Positions 1-9,651 are shown, numbered from the stretch's first letter. The stretch: DNA of 64,000 nt from Planctomycetia bacterium (GCA_005772955.1 SXID01000019.1:16356-80355); one strand, 5' to 3'. Notes: a model not told the origin generated them from the letters alone. A program made the numbers and translations.

Positions 1-2402
1 AGGCGGCTGGGGAAGTCGCCGAGGAACGCCATGAGGTCGGGACCGAACCCGACCGCCTCGAACAACTGCGCGCCGCGATAGCCCTCGATGGTGGTGATTC
101 CCATCTTGGAAATGACCTTCTTGGTGGTGTCTTCGAGCGCCGCGAAGAGATTCTCCAGCGATTCGCGCGGTTCGAGCTTCAGCTCCTGCTTCGAGTCGGG
201 GTCTTTGAAGTTCAGGCCGTCCTTGACGAGTCGCAACATGAGATACGGGTGAACCGCGTCCGCGCCGAACGCGACCAGACAGCAGATATCGTGACCTTCC
301 TGAATGTCACCGGCTTGCACGATGAGGCTGCACTTGTCGCGCAACCCCTGGCGGCACAGGTACTGGTGGGCCGCGCCGAGCGCGAGCAAGGACGGGATCG
401 GGAAGATGCCGCGCTTGCACGCTTCTTTGTCGGACAGACAGAGGACGTGGTAGCCGTCGTGAACGGCTTTCTCCGCGGCGCTCTGAAGCGCGACGAGGCT
501 CGTGCGTAGCGAGTCCGCACCACCTTGGATGGGGAACGTTGCGTCGAGCAACTTGAAGCCGAGCACCTCGTTCTGTCGAATCTCCTCGACGATCGCGTCG
601 GAAATGACCGGGGACGGCAGTTCCATCTGGCGGATGGGGAGGGCGTCACCCCCGCCCTCGTGGGCGGAGTTAACCTGCGTCGGTCCGCGCCCGAGGTAGG
701 TAGTCAGCGACATCGCACCGCCCTCGCGGTACGGGTCGATGGGCGGATTCGTCACTTCTGCGAACGTTTGCTGAAGGTACTTGAACAGCGTTGGGTGGTG
801 CTGACTGAACACCGTCAGCACACGGTCGTGACCCATGCTCGACAGCGGCTCCTTCTTGAGCTTTGCCATGTCCCGCACGAACACCGCGCGGTCAAAGTCC
901 CACCCGGCCGCTTGCAACAAGTGATCGAGGGACCAGGTGCGCTCCGCGAGCATCGCGCCCACCGTGTCGTCCGTTTGCCGCGTGTAGTCGAAGCCTTCGG
1001 GGATGATGATCTGCCGGCGGTTCAGGTCGCGCACGTCGCCCAGTTCAGTTTGCGCTTCGGTAACTACCCGCGCCATGATCTGGTAACTGTCGAGCCGTTC
1101 GCCGGTTTGGGTGTCCAGTGCGATCATCTGTCCCGGTTGAAGCTGACCGCTCGCAACGATAGTTGTCGCGTCGAGGCCAAACACGCCGGACTCGCTGCCG
1201 ATGTAGAGCCAGCCCCTTCTGTCAGAACACCAGCGCACAGGCCGCAACCCCATGCGGTCTACCAGACCCACGAGCATGCGCCCGTCAGTGCCGATGATGC
1301 CAGCGGGTCCGTCCCACGCGGCGAGGCTCCCGAACGCGCGCCGGTAGTACGTGAACAGGTCGAACGCTTCCTGCCCCCACACGTCTGCTTCCGTGTCCCA
1401 CACCGGCGGAATGCTGAGTCTGAGAGCACGCAACATGCTCCAGTTCTGCTCGCGCATCAGGTACTCGACCCACTCGTCAAGGCTCGCGGAGTCACTCATC
1501 TTCGGTGTGAGCAGATCGCCACCGGGCAGCGGCGGTTGCAAACCGCGTGCGAACGCTGACACCGCGTTGCGCGTTGTGCGTACGGTGTTGATCTCACCAT
1601 TGTGACAGGTCAGTCGGAACGGTTGTGCCAGGGTCCAGTTCGGGAACGTGTTTGTGCTATACCGGCGGTGGAATGTTGCGATGCCGGTCTCGAACGCCGG
1701 GTTCACGAAGTCCTGGTAGAAGTCCGCGAGTTGGCCGCTGGTCATCAGCCCCTTGTAGCCGATGAGCGCCGCGGAGAGCGACACAACGTAGGCATCGAGA
1801 CTTGCGGCAAGCAGGCGTTGGCGCAGTTCGAGCCGGCGCAGCACGAGCCACTTGTCGGCCGCAGCCACGTCTCCTTCGACCTTGAAGAGCGCATGTTCGA
1901 TAAAGGCAGGGCGCGTGCTGCGCGCCTTCTCGGGGAGCACGTCGTCGTTGACGGGCACGGGGCGGAAACCGAGGAGATTGACAGGGCCACCGGAAAGAAC
2001 CTCACGCACAAGCGAGCGAACTTGATCGGCGCGTGCCGGCTCGCGCTCGAAGATGAACAGCACACCGATGGCAACCGTATCTTCCGGGCGCAGGTCGCGC
2101 GCCCGCTCAAAACGGAGTCGCTTCGCTTCTTCTTTGAAGAACGCTTGTGGGGTCGCCAGGAGGAGACCCGCGCCGTCGCCCGCGTCGCCGCACACGCCGC
2201 CACGATGTTCCATCGCTTTGAGCGCGCCGACGGCACGCCGGAGTAACTCGGCTGAGGGTTTCCCGTCGCGGGCAGCAACGCCACCGATGCCGCAGGCGTC
2301 GTGCCCGACTTCGTCGGTGTAGAGGAGATTGCCACTGCGGACCCGTTCCAAGCCGGTCGCGTTCATCGGCGCCTTCACCCGCTGCGGGCGATAACTTGAC
2401 AT
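1..2402 (-). CDS. gltB: Glutamate synthase large subunit, N-terminal part (cut by window edge)
   Basis: Makes glutamate from glutamine and 2-oxoglutarate. The visible 800 residues cover the class II glutamine amidotransferase domain and the start of the central/FMN region. The maturation site reads 'GHDACGIGGVAA', with Cys37 as the expected nucleophile after removal of a short propeptide. Further family signatures are 'FHRRYSTNTFPNW', 'CHNGEINTVRTTRNA', 'AAWDGPAGIIGTDGR' and 'GMRPVRW'-type 'GLRPVRW'. The frame stays open to position 1, so the synthase domain lies outside the window. The start is uncertain: ATG at 2402 has a weak ribosome site, while ATG at 2366 (Met13) follows GAAGG. I see no small-subunit gene in the window. 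Confidence 0.95.
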   Translation of the reverse strand, partial: MSSYRPQRVKAPMNATGLERVRSGNLLYTDEVGHDACGIGGVAARDGKPSAELLRRAVGALKAMEHRGGVCGDAGDGAGLLLATPQAFFKEEAKRLRFERARDLRPEDTVAIGVLFIFEREPARADQVRSLVREVLSGGPVNLLGFRPVPVNDDVLPEKARSTRPAFIEHALFKVEGDVAAADKWLVLRRLELRQRLLAASLDAYVVSLSAALIGYKGLMTSGQLADFYQDFVNPAFETGIATFHRRYSTNTFPNWTLAQPFRLTCHNGEINTVRTTRNAVSAFARGLQPPLPGGDLLTPKMSDSASLDEWVEYLMREQNWSMLRALRLSIPPVWDTEADVWGQEAFDLFTYYRRAFGSLAAWDGPAGIIGTDGRMLVGLVDRMGLRPVRWCSDRRGWLYIGSESGVFGLDATTIVASGQLQPGQMIALDTQTGERLDSYQIMARVVTEAQTELGDVRDLNRRQIIIPEGFDYTRQTDDTVGAMLAERTWSLDHLLQAAGWDFDRAVFVRDMAKLKKEPLSSMGHDRVLTVFSQHHPTLFKYLQQTFAEVTNPPIDPYREGGAMSLTTYLGRGPTQVNSAHEGGGDALPIRQMELPSPVISDAIVEEIRQNEVLGFKLLDATFPIQGGADSLRTSLVALQSAAEKAVHDGYHVLCLSDKEACKRGIFPIPSLLALGAAHQYLCRQGLRDKCSLIVQAGDIQEGHDICCLVAFGADAVHPYLMLRLVKDGLNFKDPDSKQELKLEPRESLENLFAALEDTTKKVISKMGITTIEGYRGAQLFEAVGFGPDLMAFLGDFPSR

Positions 2403-2662
2403 CGAAAATTCTAACGGTTGCCACTACACCGTGGCAGGTAAGCGTTCATCTTCGGTCGGACGGGGTACGACGGCAAGGGGCCACGCACCCATGGATTCTC
2501 AAAGATTGTTGTATAGGTGCTTGCATCGGGTCGAATCGGGGGGTAGAACACGGTTGTTTGTTAAAGCCCGGCGGGCGGGTTGTCCTTATCACTGGCAGAT
2601 CGGGAACACGTCCGCTGTTTATCACGTACGCCCGATTCAGGGGCGAACCAAGGGGGACTCTC

Positions 2663-2770
2663 ATGGAATTCTTGCAAAGCTGGTGGACCATGGGCGGGAT
2701 GTTCGTCGCCCTGCTGGTACTGATTGGGTTGATGCTGTTCTTGCGCGGCAACAAAAAGGATGAACAATAA
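2663..2770 (+). CDS. Small single-span membrane protein, 35 aa
   Basis: A short ORF with a good ribosome site (AAGGGGG, 7-8 bases before the ATG). It encodes a hydrophobic helix (about residues 10-28, 'GGMFVALLVLIGLMLFL') followed by a charged tail 'RGNKKDEQ'. This gives a typical small inner-membrane protein with a cytoplasmic basic/acidic tail. It lies divergently from gltB and convergently to the HtrA-like gene. A longer in-frame ORF starts upstream at 2396, but its extra part is low in coding character. Function unknown. Confidence 0.55.
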   Translation: MEFLQSWWTMGGMFVALLVLIGLMLFLRGNKKDEQ

Positions 2771-2783
2771 CCGTCATTCGCGT

Positions 2784-2817
2784 CGATCGTTGGACCCGCT
2801 GCCGGGTCCGACGATCG
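2784..2817. terminator. Hairpin between convergent genes
   Basis: Arms 2784-2797 and 2804-2817 pair over 14 positions with one G-U, around a 6-base loop. The hairpin lies between the end of the small plus-strand gene (2770) and the end of the minus-strand protease gene (2833). There is no T run, so it is either a shared terminator of a non-classical type or a 3'-end stabiliser. Confidence 0.5.
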
Positions 2818-2832
2818 TCCTCTTCGGCGTAC

Positions 2833-3972
2833 TCACGGCTTGTTCGATCGCACCTTCTGTCCACCGTATTCTCCCACCGTTACCACTACTGCCTGCGTCT
2901 TCCTGTCGCGCCACACGGTCAGTTTCACCCTCTGACCCGGCGGCAGCGCGGACACCACGTTGATCAAGTGGTTCTCATCCCGTAGCGTGACATCCTCGAT
3001 GTGGAGTACGACGTCTCCGACTTTCAGCCCGGCTGCGGACGCCGGCGTGTTCGGGTGAACGATCTCGACCAGAGCACCGCTCACGCGAGTCAGCCCCAGT
3101 CGCAGTGCTTCGGCCGGTTCGAGCGCGCTGGCCAACTGCACGCCGAGGTAACCGCGAGTCACCACTCCCTTCTCGATGAGTTGTCCCCCGATCCGTTTCA
3201 CGAGGTTCGCCGGGATGCTGAACGACACACCGCTGTTGCTTCCGCTCTTGGACGCGATCGCGGTGTTGATGCCCACCACGCGGCCGTCCAGATCCACGAG
3301 CGGGCCACCACTTGAGCCGGGGTTGATCGCCGCATCCGTCTGCAAGAACTCCTTGATGCGGATCGTTGAGCCGAGTGAAATCTGCCCGCGATCGGTAGCG
3401 GAGATGATCCCGTGTGTCACGGTTTGACTGAGTCCGAAGGGGCTACCGAAAGCGAGTACCCACTGACCTCGGCGCACACGCGAACTGTCCGCGAGCGGCG
3501 CCGCGGTCAGTGTGTCATCCTCGATGTTCAACAGTGAGATATCCGATTCCGGGTCGTTCCAGATCCGCGCCGGCTGCACGATGCGGCCGTCGGAGAGCGT
3601 GACGTACACTTTCGCGGGCGCCGCGGCTCCAACGACGTGGTAGTTCGTGACCACCACAACACCGGTTGCGCCTGGCAACTTCACAATGACGCCAGAGCCA
3701 GACTCTTCAACGGGATCGGTCTTGCTCGCGCCTGGTACGGCGGGCTTGACCGCGTCCACGGCGACCACGGACGGACTGAGTTGCCGGATCACCGTCTGAA
3801 ACCGATCGTGTGGGATGCCGCCCGCGTTCGCGCCGTCGAGCGCGGGGAGAGAGGGAGACGCCGGACTTGGCTGCGCGGAGGCGATTCCGCCGCGCACGAG
3901 CGATTCGGTTGCCGCGCCGCCGAGAAACGCGCACGCCGCTCCCACCATTCCGAAAGCCAGTTGCTTGCGCAT
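2833..3972 (-). CDS. HtrA/DegP-like periplasmic serine protease with one PDZ domain
   Basis: 379 residues from the chosen ATG, which has AAGGTGG upstream and begins a signal peptide ('MRKQLAFGMVGAACAFLGGA'). The ORF stays open for 57 more codons upstream, but that part is Arg-rich and unlikely to be translated. The trypsin-like domain covers about residues 55-260. The catalytic triad is His112 ('TNYHVV'), Asp144 ('ESDISLL') and Ser221 ('NPGSSGGPL'). A single PDZ domain follows (about 275-365, 'RGYLGVQL'). One PDZ is fewer than in DegP/DegQ and matches DegS-like or planctomycete S1C proteins. Expected role: degradation of misfolded envelope proteins. Confidence 0.92.
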   Translation of the reverse strand: MRKQLAFGMVGAACAFLGGAATESLVRGGIASAQPSPASPSLPALDGANAGGIPHDRFQTVIRQLSPSVVAVDAVKPAVPGASKTDPVEESGSGVIVKLPGATGVVVVTNYHVVGAAAPAKVYVTLSDGRIVQPARIWNDPESDISLLNIEDDTLTAAPLADSSRVRRGQWVLAFGSPFGLSQTVTHGIISATDRGQISLGSTIRIKEFLQTDAAINPGSSGGPLVDLDGRVVGINTAIASKSGSNSGVSFSIPANLVKRIGGQLIEKGVVTRGYLGVQLASALEPAEALRLGLTRVSGALVEIVHPNTPASAAGLKVGDVVLHIEDVTLRDENHLINVVSALPPGQRVKLTVWRDRKTQAVVVTVGEYGGQKVRSNKP

Positions 3973-4125
3973 GTCGGCCACCTTGAGTGAAACCGGTCGG
4001 GTTCGGGGACGCCGGTGAGGATGGACCCTCTCAACCGCTTTCACTCTACCCGTTCGCGTGGGTGGGCGCCGGTTACCGTGTCGGTAGAAACGCCAGGGTT
4101 GGCCGGCTCGGGTCGCTACGAACCG

Positions 4126-4155
4126 AAAAAAAACCGCAGCCATTATAGGCTGCGG
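4126..4155 (-). terminator. Rho-independent terminator of the DksA-like gene
   Basis: A perfect 8-bp stem (4134-4141 with 4148-4155, loop ATTATA) is followed, on the minus-strand transcript, by eight U residues (A run 4126-4133). It lies 25 bases past the stop codon of the 4181-4645 gene. Confidence 0.9.
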
Positions 4156-4180
4156 GCTTGATACAACCGATCTACACGGT

Positions 4181-4645
4181 TTACTTGCTCAGATCGATCT
4201 CCAGGTCCGAGATGTTCACGTCGCGGTCGTCACGCGGGTAACCGTCGGTGATCCGGCCCCAGTCCGCTCCACCGTGATCGGCGGCCCACCCGCCGTCGAG
4301 TTCCGTTTCTCGCTGACACGGCACGCAGAGCGTGCTGAAGGGTAACGCATTAAGTCGTGCGACAGGGATCTTGATCGAACACACTTCGCACTTGCCGTAC
4401 GTCCCGGCCTTAAGCCGACGGAGCGCGCGTTCGATCTGGGCGAGTTCCTTGGCTTCGAGTTCTGCGATAGCCGAGGAGATTTCCTCGCCGCTCGCGTCGA
4501 AGGCCGCGTCCGCGGGGTCGCCGGAAGCAGACGAGTGCTTGATGTGGGCCAGTTCTTCAAGTTCGAGACCGAGCCGTTTCCGGAGTTCGGTGCGACGGGC
4601 AATCAAGTTCTGATGGAGCCTCAGCAGAGCGTCTTGGCGTGCCAC
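4181..4645 (-). CDS. DksA/TraR-family zinc-finger regulator
   Basis: 154 residues with a GTG start behind a strong GGGAGGTAG ribosome site. The N-terminal half is a helical coiled coil ending in a central acidic segment. The C4 zinc finger reads 'YGKCEVC' ... 'TLCVPCQRE'. Family members bind the secondary channel of RNA polymerase and modulate initiation, often with ppGpp. The C-terminal tail after the finger is long and acidic (about 40 residues, 'DDRDVNISDLEIDLSK'), which is unusual for DksA itself. This is a general DksA-like protein rather than a proven DksA. Single gene with its own terminator. Confidence 0.85.
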   Translation of the reverse strand: MARQDALLRLHQNLIARRTELRKRLGLELEELAHIKHSSASGDPADAAFDASGEEISSAIAELEAKELAQIERALRRLKAGTYGKCEVCSIKIPVARLNALPFSTLCVPCQRETELDGGWAADHGGADWGRITDGYPRDDRDVNISDLEIDLSK

Positions 4646-5226
4646 GGTTGACTACCTCCCAGGTCGGCAGATTCCATTTGGTCGTAACCGTTGGAGCCTG
4701 TTGTGATTTAGGTCGATTAACTGCGGCGAAGGAAAGAACGGGTCGAATTCGCCCTGCAGCAGTTCTATTTCTCCGACTGCCCGTTAGTATAGGCCCCAAG
4801 CCTGTGCATCTTTCACCAAACTACCCAGGAAGAGTAGGTTGGAGAGGAATTACCAGCACAGAACGCGCGAAGATCGCGCGAACGGGCCATCTCGTCCCTC
4901 ATAAGATCGTCGTAAAACGCAAACAGTTTCAGAATTTCAGACGAGGCCGACGAAGTTTCGTTGGTCCGGGGAGCATTCTTCGAATGATGACGCGCAAATT
5001 CCGCGCCGACAGGAATGTGACAACCTCGTGACGGACACCTAATTGTCCAGTCTGTGCGATTCAACGGTTAGCAGTCGTCTCTTGGCAATAGAGAGTGAAC
5101 AGGAAGAGAGGTTGTGAGGAGGACGAGGAAAAGGAACCGGGGCACGGTTTTGGGTTGTCGCCCCGAGGGGCTAAGTCCCTGACCGATGCTTTTCCGCCAT
5201 CCCCTACGTTCTCCTTCCACGTGCGC
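4646..5226. other. Intergenic stretch without a convincing gene
   Basis: About 580 bases between two minus-strand genes. Several short ORFs exist on both strands (for example 4813-5064 minus), but none shows a recognisable domain or ribosome site. It presumably carries the promoter of the DksA-like gene. Confidence 0.5.
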
Positions 5227-6327
5227 TTAGGATTGCAGATTCTGGAGCATGTCACGGAGGGGGACAAGACGCTGACCGCGGGTGTCCTCGATCCTGAGCG
5301 CCTTCAGGAACCGGCGGCGGAGTTCGCTTTGAAGATCCTCGATCGCGCTTGGCGATGTGCTCGATAGTGGGATGCTGCCGCCGGCCCGGCGGTCGTGGCC
5401 ACCGGCGCGGCCGAGTTTGCCGACAACCTGCCGCAGTATTTCGCCCGCGCGTGCGTTCTCGATCGCGGCACGCACCGACAGAATCAGGTGGTCTTCAAAC
5501 ACACCACCGCACACTGCGTAGTCCACCTGCTCGAAGCGGATCATGAAGTCCACGACCTCGGCCGCCTGTTCGGGCAGCGGCAGGGGGTTCACCCAACTCA
5601 TCAGGAGTCGGTCGTAGATGAACGAACTCTGCATCGCGTGGAGCGTACATTCAAAGTAACTGTGCGGTAACCGGGCGTTGCGAATCTGCGCGATCACGTC
5701 CTTGTCCGCGACAGGGTACAGCGTGATGAGCGCCGCATCGTCCGCGGGGCTGGCCTCTCGCGGGTAGCCGGTAACTTCGGTCTCGATCCCGTAGAGCAAC
5801 GCAGTTGCTACTTTTTCTGGAATCGGCGTGCCTTGTTCCAACAGGTATTTAGTGACGAGCGTGCAGGTCGCGCCGTGCGTCGCGCGGATGTCGGTGAACG
5901 CGACATCTTCGAGGTCGCCGGGGGTGTCGTGGTGGTCGATGACCGCGTACAGCGGCACGTTCTCGGGGAATGTGTGCCGCCCGGTTCGCGGTTGGCTATC
6001 GACCATCACGACGGCGTCGTTCGCGCCCCACTCCAACTCTTCGATGGGAACGAGGTCGAGGTGGAGGATCTCAACGAGCGCGCGATTTTCGGCGCGATTG
6101 ATGAGGCCGTCGCGGGTGATGACGGTGGGTTTGCCGAGGCGGGTTTCAACGAGGTGGGCTAACCCCAGCATACCGCCGAGTCCGTCCGGGTCCGGCTGAA
6201 CGTGCGAGACAAAAACCACACGGTCGAACGTATCGAGTCCGAGCAAGAACCGGTCCGACCTGCGTAATCCGGTGGCGGGTGATTTTGGGTCAGTGCCATT
6301 ATCAACGTCGGCGCTACGGCGCGCCAT
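5227..6327 (-). CDS. DHH/DHHA1-family phosphoesterase (NrnA-like)
   Basis: 366 residues from the ATG at 6327, which has GAGGA upstream; the ORF opens further but without coding character. The DHH domain carries the metal ligands 'SHVQPDPDGLGG' (His42, Asp46, Asp48), 'VMVDSQP' (Asp110) and 'VIDHHDTPGD' (Asp131-His132-His133). The C-terminal DHHA1 domain has the 'GGHDRRAGG' substrate-binding motif (about residue 322). Relatives are nano-RNases/pAp phosphatases or cyclic dinucleotide phosphodiesterases. The exact substrate cannot be read from sequence. Cytoplasmic, Mn-dependent. An N-terminal extension of about 30 residues precedes the domain. Confidence 0.88.
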   Translation of the reverse strand: MARRSADVDNGTDPKSPATGLRRSDRFLLGLDTFDRVVFVSHVQPDPDGLGGMLGLAHLVETRLGKPTVITRDGLINRAENRALVEILHLDLVPIEELEWGANDAVVMVDSQPRTGRHTFPENVPLYAVIDHHDTPGDLEDVAFTDIRATHGATCTLVTKYLLEQGTPIPEKVATALLYGIETEVTGYPREASPADDAALITLYPVADKDVIAQIRNARLPHSYFECTLHAMQSSFIYDRLLMSWVNPLPLPEQAAEVVDFMIRFEQVDYAVCGGVFEDHLILSVRAAIENARAGEILRQVVGKLGRAGGHDRRAGGSIPLSSTSPSAIEDLQSELRRRFLKALRIEDTRGQRLVPLRDMLQNLQS

Positions 6328-6673
6328 GGATGAGTCCTCTTGAACATCCGGCCCTTCACTTCCCTGTGACGGGTCCGTTTGGTGGGGCGTCGGGCCTTCC
6401 AAAAGCTCCAAACCGTTGTACCTCGCGGGCGGGTAGTTGCCAAGCGCGGAGAATCTCGCGCAAGCGACGGGAATCGCCGAAAGTGTTTCTGGGGCGCGTT
6501 TTAACGTGCGCGGAAAAGTGGCCGCTGGACAAGCCTGGGGTGGAGAACGAGCACCCGCAGGTGTCCGCCTCCGGGTGAATGACACTCGACTCGTTGCGCA
6601 AGAGGTGTTGGTTGGAGCAGATCTTGGCCACACGATCCTGTGTGGACATTACCCATACATCCGGTTGTGGAGT

Positions 6674-6823
6674 CCAGCGACGTTCTTCATCATCACCGTG
6701 TGACGACGGGGCGGGTTGCGATACCGGTCTGTGGCGGTCCGCCACGAGTTTGTCGAACTCGTCAGCGGATAACCCCGTGCACATGCGGAAGAACGACGGC
6801 TTCTGAACCAACTTCTCGTAATT
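6674..6823 (-). pseudogene. Remnant of an IS5-type transposase N-terminus
   Basis: A 50-residue stretch reading 'NYEKLVQKPSFFRMCTGLSA' and then 'DEFDKLVADRHRPV' resembles the N-terminal helix-turn-helix part of IS5-family transposases, as I remember them from planctomycetes. It ends abruptly and the rest of the frame (down to 6356) has no transposase character. It sits at the junction between housekeeping genes and the unusual cluster. The remaining sequence of 6328-7126 holds no gene I can support. Confidence 0.5.
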
Positions 6824-7126
6824 CGTCGTGCCCACGAATAGCCAACCGGCCGCTATTTCGCAACGAATCGAATAGCCTCGTGTGCGGCGGGCGAGGTTGC
6901 CGCAAAATCCTACCAACTGCTCCGGCCGGGTGATAGAACCCCGTCTCCACGTCGCGCATTAATTATCCAGATTCACAAAACCCGCTGGCGTTTTCGGCGT
7001 CCGGCCTGTCTCTGCGCCTTTCGCGAGCGTCCGGCGGACGTGGACGAGAAGGGGCGCAAAGAGCCATCGCTCTTTGCGGTTGGTCGCTGCGGTGCGTCGC
7101 ATTTTCGGCGGTAGGCAGGTGACCCC

Positions 7127-8236
7127 ATGCTCGGGCTTGGCCCCATCTTTAACGTGATCCTCGTGAACCTGGTTCTATCCGGGGACAACGCGGTGATGAT
7201 CTCGCTCGCGGTACACCGGCTGCCGCAGGCGCAGCGCCGCCGGGCGATCTTCCTCGGTTCGCTCACCGCTGTGGCCCTCCAAACCACCCTCACGCTGATC
7301 GCGTCGGTGCTCCTGCTCGTCCCAGGGTTGATGCTGATCGGCGGGGTCGGCCTGTTTTTGGTGGCCTGCTCACTGGTGCGCGCTGAGGCCGAAGCGGAGG
7401 CGCAGGATGAAGCCATGCACGGTGGCTATGTGAATACCGGGACAATCTGGCACGCGGTTCGCCGCATCCTGGTAGTGAACTGCATCATGAGCCTCGACAA
7501 CGTTCTGGCGGTCGCGGCCATGAGCCGCGGGGAACCGGTCGCCATGGCGATCGGACTGCTCGTTTCGGTGACCGTGATCACGATGTTCAGCGGCGTCGTG
7601 GCCCGGCTGATGAACCGGTACCGGTGGCTCCCACTGACCGGCGGTTTGGTGATCGCGTTCACCGCCGGCGATCTGATCATCAGCGACCGCGATGTCGGAC
7701 GGTTCGTGGTGTCCAACTTCAACGTCTCGCTGAACGCGGAATGGGACGACCGGATGGCTACTCGCGCCGAACTCGAGACGTTCACCGGGACGGACACTCT
7801 GCCCGCCGACACCCGCTCGCGGGTGTCGGTGCAGGGGAACACGGTCGCGTTCGCCGGGGTCATGTCCGAGTCCGACCGTGACGCCCTACGGACCTGCGTG
7901 TGTTCCGATGGCGACAGGGCGAAAGTTGCCGAGATGTACAAGGGCGCACAACAGCGACCGGCCCCCGCGTGGACGCCCACGGTCGTAGACGGTTGGCTCC
8001 AGGAGCGGGTGCAAGTAAAATGGCACCACGAGTTGTGGTCCCGGGTTCGCGACGCGCGATACCCGTGGGTCAGTTACGTCTTCCAGGGCGGGTTCGTGCT
8101 TGGTCTGCTCGGGTACGTCGGATATCTTCGGCGAGATACCGTGCAGCCACACGAACAGTTGGCTCCCTCCGATGGACCATCAACCGAGGCTCAACTGTCT
8201 CCCCACGTTGGAGGTACGCCATGCAGCAGTTCCTGA
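7127..8236 (+). CDS. TerC-family (YjbE-like) integral membrane protein with C-terminal extension
   Basis: 369 residues; AGGTGACCCC ribosome site. The two inverted TerC repeats carry the hallmark acidic membrane motifs 'NLVLSGDNAVMISLA' (about 13-27) and 'IMSLDNVLAVAA' (about 122-133). These belong to a family linked to metal-ion export (Mn, Ca) and tellurite resistance. There are about six to seven membrane spans in the first 190 residues. Then comes a roughly 130-residue soluble part and a last span near residue 330 ('YVFQGGFVLGLLGYVGYL'). The extension is unusual, since YjbE-type proteins normally end near 220 residues. It overlaps the next gene by 16 bases, so the two are probably co-transcribed. 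First gene of the cluster. Confidence 0.88.
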   Translation: MLGLGPIFNVILVNLVLSGDNAVMISLAVHRLPQAQRRRAIFLGSLTAVALQTTLTLIASVLLLVPGLMLIGGVGLFLVACSLVRAEAEAEAQDEAMHGGYVNTGTIWHAVRRILVVNCIMSLDNVLAVAAMSRGEPVAMAIGLLVSVTVITMFSGVVARLMNRYRWLPLTGGLVIAFTAGDLIISDRDVGRFVVSNFNVSLNAEWDDRMATRAELETFTGTDTLPADTRSRVSVQGNTVAFAGVMSESDRDALRTCVCSDGDRAKVAEMYKGAQQRPAPAWTPTVVDGWLQERVQVKWHHELWSRVRDARYPWVSYVFQGGFVLGLLGYVGYLRRDTVQPHEQLAPSDGPSTEAQLSPHVGGTPCSSS

Positions 8237-9282
8237 CCCCCTACGAGATGGAGCAGGTCGATCACATTTCGTCCTGGCTCTCGGAGCGGCCGAGCGTCGT
8301 CGAAACGTTCGTGGACCGGGTCACAGCCCCGATCGCGTGGATCAGTTCGCACTTCACCATCGATCTCGGATTGGTGAACGTCCCCCGTATGGCGCGGCTG
8401 GCGGCGCTCAATGACGGGATCGCTGAGATCTCAAAGGCGGCCGGGGTCGCCGACGTGATTGAACTGAAGCACCACCCGCTGGAAGAATGCGACGCGCTGG
8501 CCCTCCAGGTGAGCTACCACAACGAGCGGCTCGCGCTCGTCGAGGGGGCGGGTTTTTCGGTCCTCGGCAGCCTCAACCCGATCGTTTCGTTTATGGCCGA
8601 ACTCGGGGATGAAGCGGTGGAACTCATTTCCGCCATGCGGTCGATCACCCGCATCGGGCACTGTTACGGGTACCGCTTGAACCGCCCTCAGGACTTGGCG
8701 ATCATCGAATGCGTACTGGAGGTCGCGATGATCCTCGACCCGGTTCGGCGGGCGGCGCGCGTGAAGACCCTGCACGAAGCGCTCGACGGGAAGCTGGTTC
8801 TCACCCCTGTCGAAGAAGCCCACACTGCCGAGGAAGCGGTCGAGAAGATCACAGGCGAGGCGTCGATCGCCCAGATGGCCGCAGATGAGTTGGTGGAAGG
8901 GCCGTTCGCGGTCGTCTTCGACTACCACTTCGAGCGGCAAGTTGACATCGCGGCCCGGCGGATTTTCCAGGAACGGTGGCTGCGGGACAACGGGAAGGTG
9001 AAGAGAGTTCCGCCGGCTCCGGCCTCGCACCGGCGGTCGTCGGCCCGTGAGGTGTACGACGCCGGTGGGCAAACGGCCTTCATCGGCGGCGGCTTTCTCG
9101 GGTTCGTGGTCTGCCTGCCGGTCGCACTGGTGGGCCGATTGTTCCGCCTGTCCAACAACCTCGCCGTCCGCGGCTGCCGAGACGGGTCCGACCAAGCCAG
9201 AGCCACCGTCCGTCGGTGGCCCGGAGCCGCCAAGACGAAGGCCGTCGGCGCCAAGCCCGCCGTCGCCACGGCGACGGTGTAA
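8221..9282 (+). CDS. EcsC-family protein
   Basis: 353 residues; the ATG follows GGAGGTACGCC and lies inside the end of the TerC-like gene. The upstream in-frame extension is discarded. The EcsC-like core (about 15-240) includes 'AELGDEAVELISAMRSITRI' and 'YGYRLNRPQDLAIIECVLEV', typical of the family, whose biochemical role is not settled (peripheral membrane; linked to transporter function in Bacillus). A hydrophobic segment near 285-310 ('FIGGGFLGFVVCLPVALVG') is followed by a basic, Ala-rich tail. Its place after TerC and before many membrane genes suggests a membrane-associated accessory role. Confidence 0.75.
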   Translation: MQQFLTPYEMEQVDHISSWLSERPSVVETFVDRVTAPIAWISSHFTIDLGLVNVPRMARLAALNDGIAEISKAAGVADVIELKHHPLEECDALALQVSYHNERLALVEGAGFSVLGSLNPIVSFMAELGDEAVELISAMRSITRIGHCYGYRLNRPQDLAIIECVLEVAMILDPVRRAARVKTLHEALDGKLVLTPVEEAHTAEEAVEKITGEASIAQMAADELVEGPFAVVFDYHFERQVDIAARRIFQERWLRDNGKVKRVPPAPASHRRSSAREVYDAGGQTAFIGGGFLGFVVCLPVALVGRLFRLSNNLAVRGCRDGSDQARATVRRWPGAAKTKAVGAKPAVATATV

Positions 9283-9372
9283 GGCGATCGGTGCATGAGA
9301 AAATTACCCGCCGCTCACCTTCTCTCGGCTCGTCCTAATACTCCCACTCTACCACCCTTCGGAGATTGCGTC

Positions 9373-9651
9373 ATGTCCCGTGCCCTGGCCCCGACCGCTC
9401 CCGCCGGACTCTCCGTGAGCGGGGCGCCCTGCGCGCTCGGACAGAAGGTGTCCGACGTGGCCGGTCAGGTGGTGTATTCGACGTGCTACTGTCTTGCGTA
9501 CACCGCGACCCTCCCGCTCGCGCTGGTGTTCTACTACACCCCGAAGTCGAACTGGTTCGTCCGGGGCGTTCTCGCCGGTTCGGGGCGCGCCTTCCGCGTG
9601 GTTGACGGGGTGCCGACAACGGCCAAGAAGCCGACGCGGGCGAAACGGTAA
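9373..9651 (+). CDS. Small membrane protein of a local paralogous family (member A)
   Basis: 92 residues; GGAG lies about 9 bases before the ATG. The centre reads 'VVYSTCYCLAYTATLPLALV' and then 'FYYTPKSNWFVRGVLAGSG', matching members B (11558) and C (11944). The shared pattern is a Tyr/Gly-rich hydrophobic segment, then Pro, a second hydrophobic stretch, P(K/S)xN and (V/I)xG. The C-terminus is basic ('TTAKKPTRAKR'). I recognise no known family. It is the most diverged of the three, with 'STCYC' where B and C have 'xTGYG'/'TAGYG'. Probably a small membrane component of the cluster. Confidence 0.7.
   Translation: MSRALAPTAPAGLSVSGAPCALGQKVSDVAGQVVYSTCYCLAYTATLPLALVFYYTPKSNWFVRGVLAGSGRAFRVVDGVPTTAKKPTRAKR

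Noticed and set aside
525..1559. Long plus-strand ORF over gltB
   Set aside because: Antisense shadow: the minus strand clearly encodes glutamate synthase with family motifs throughout.
6356..6916. Intact 186-aa gene
   Set aside because: Only about 50 residues resemble a transposase N-terminus; the rest has no coding character.
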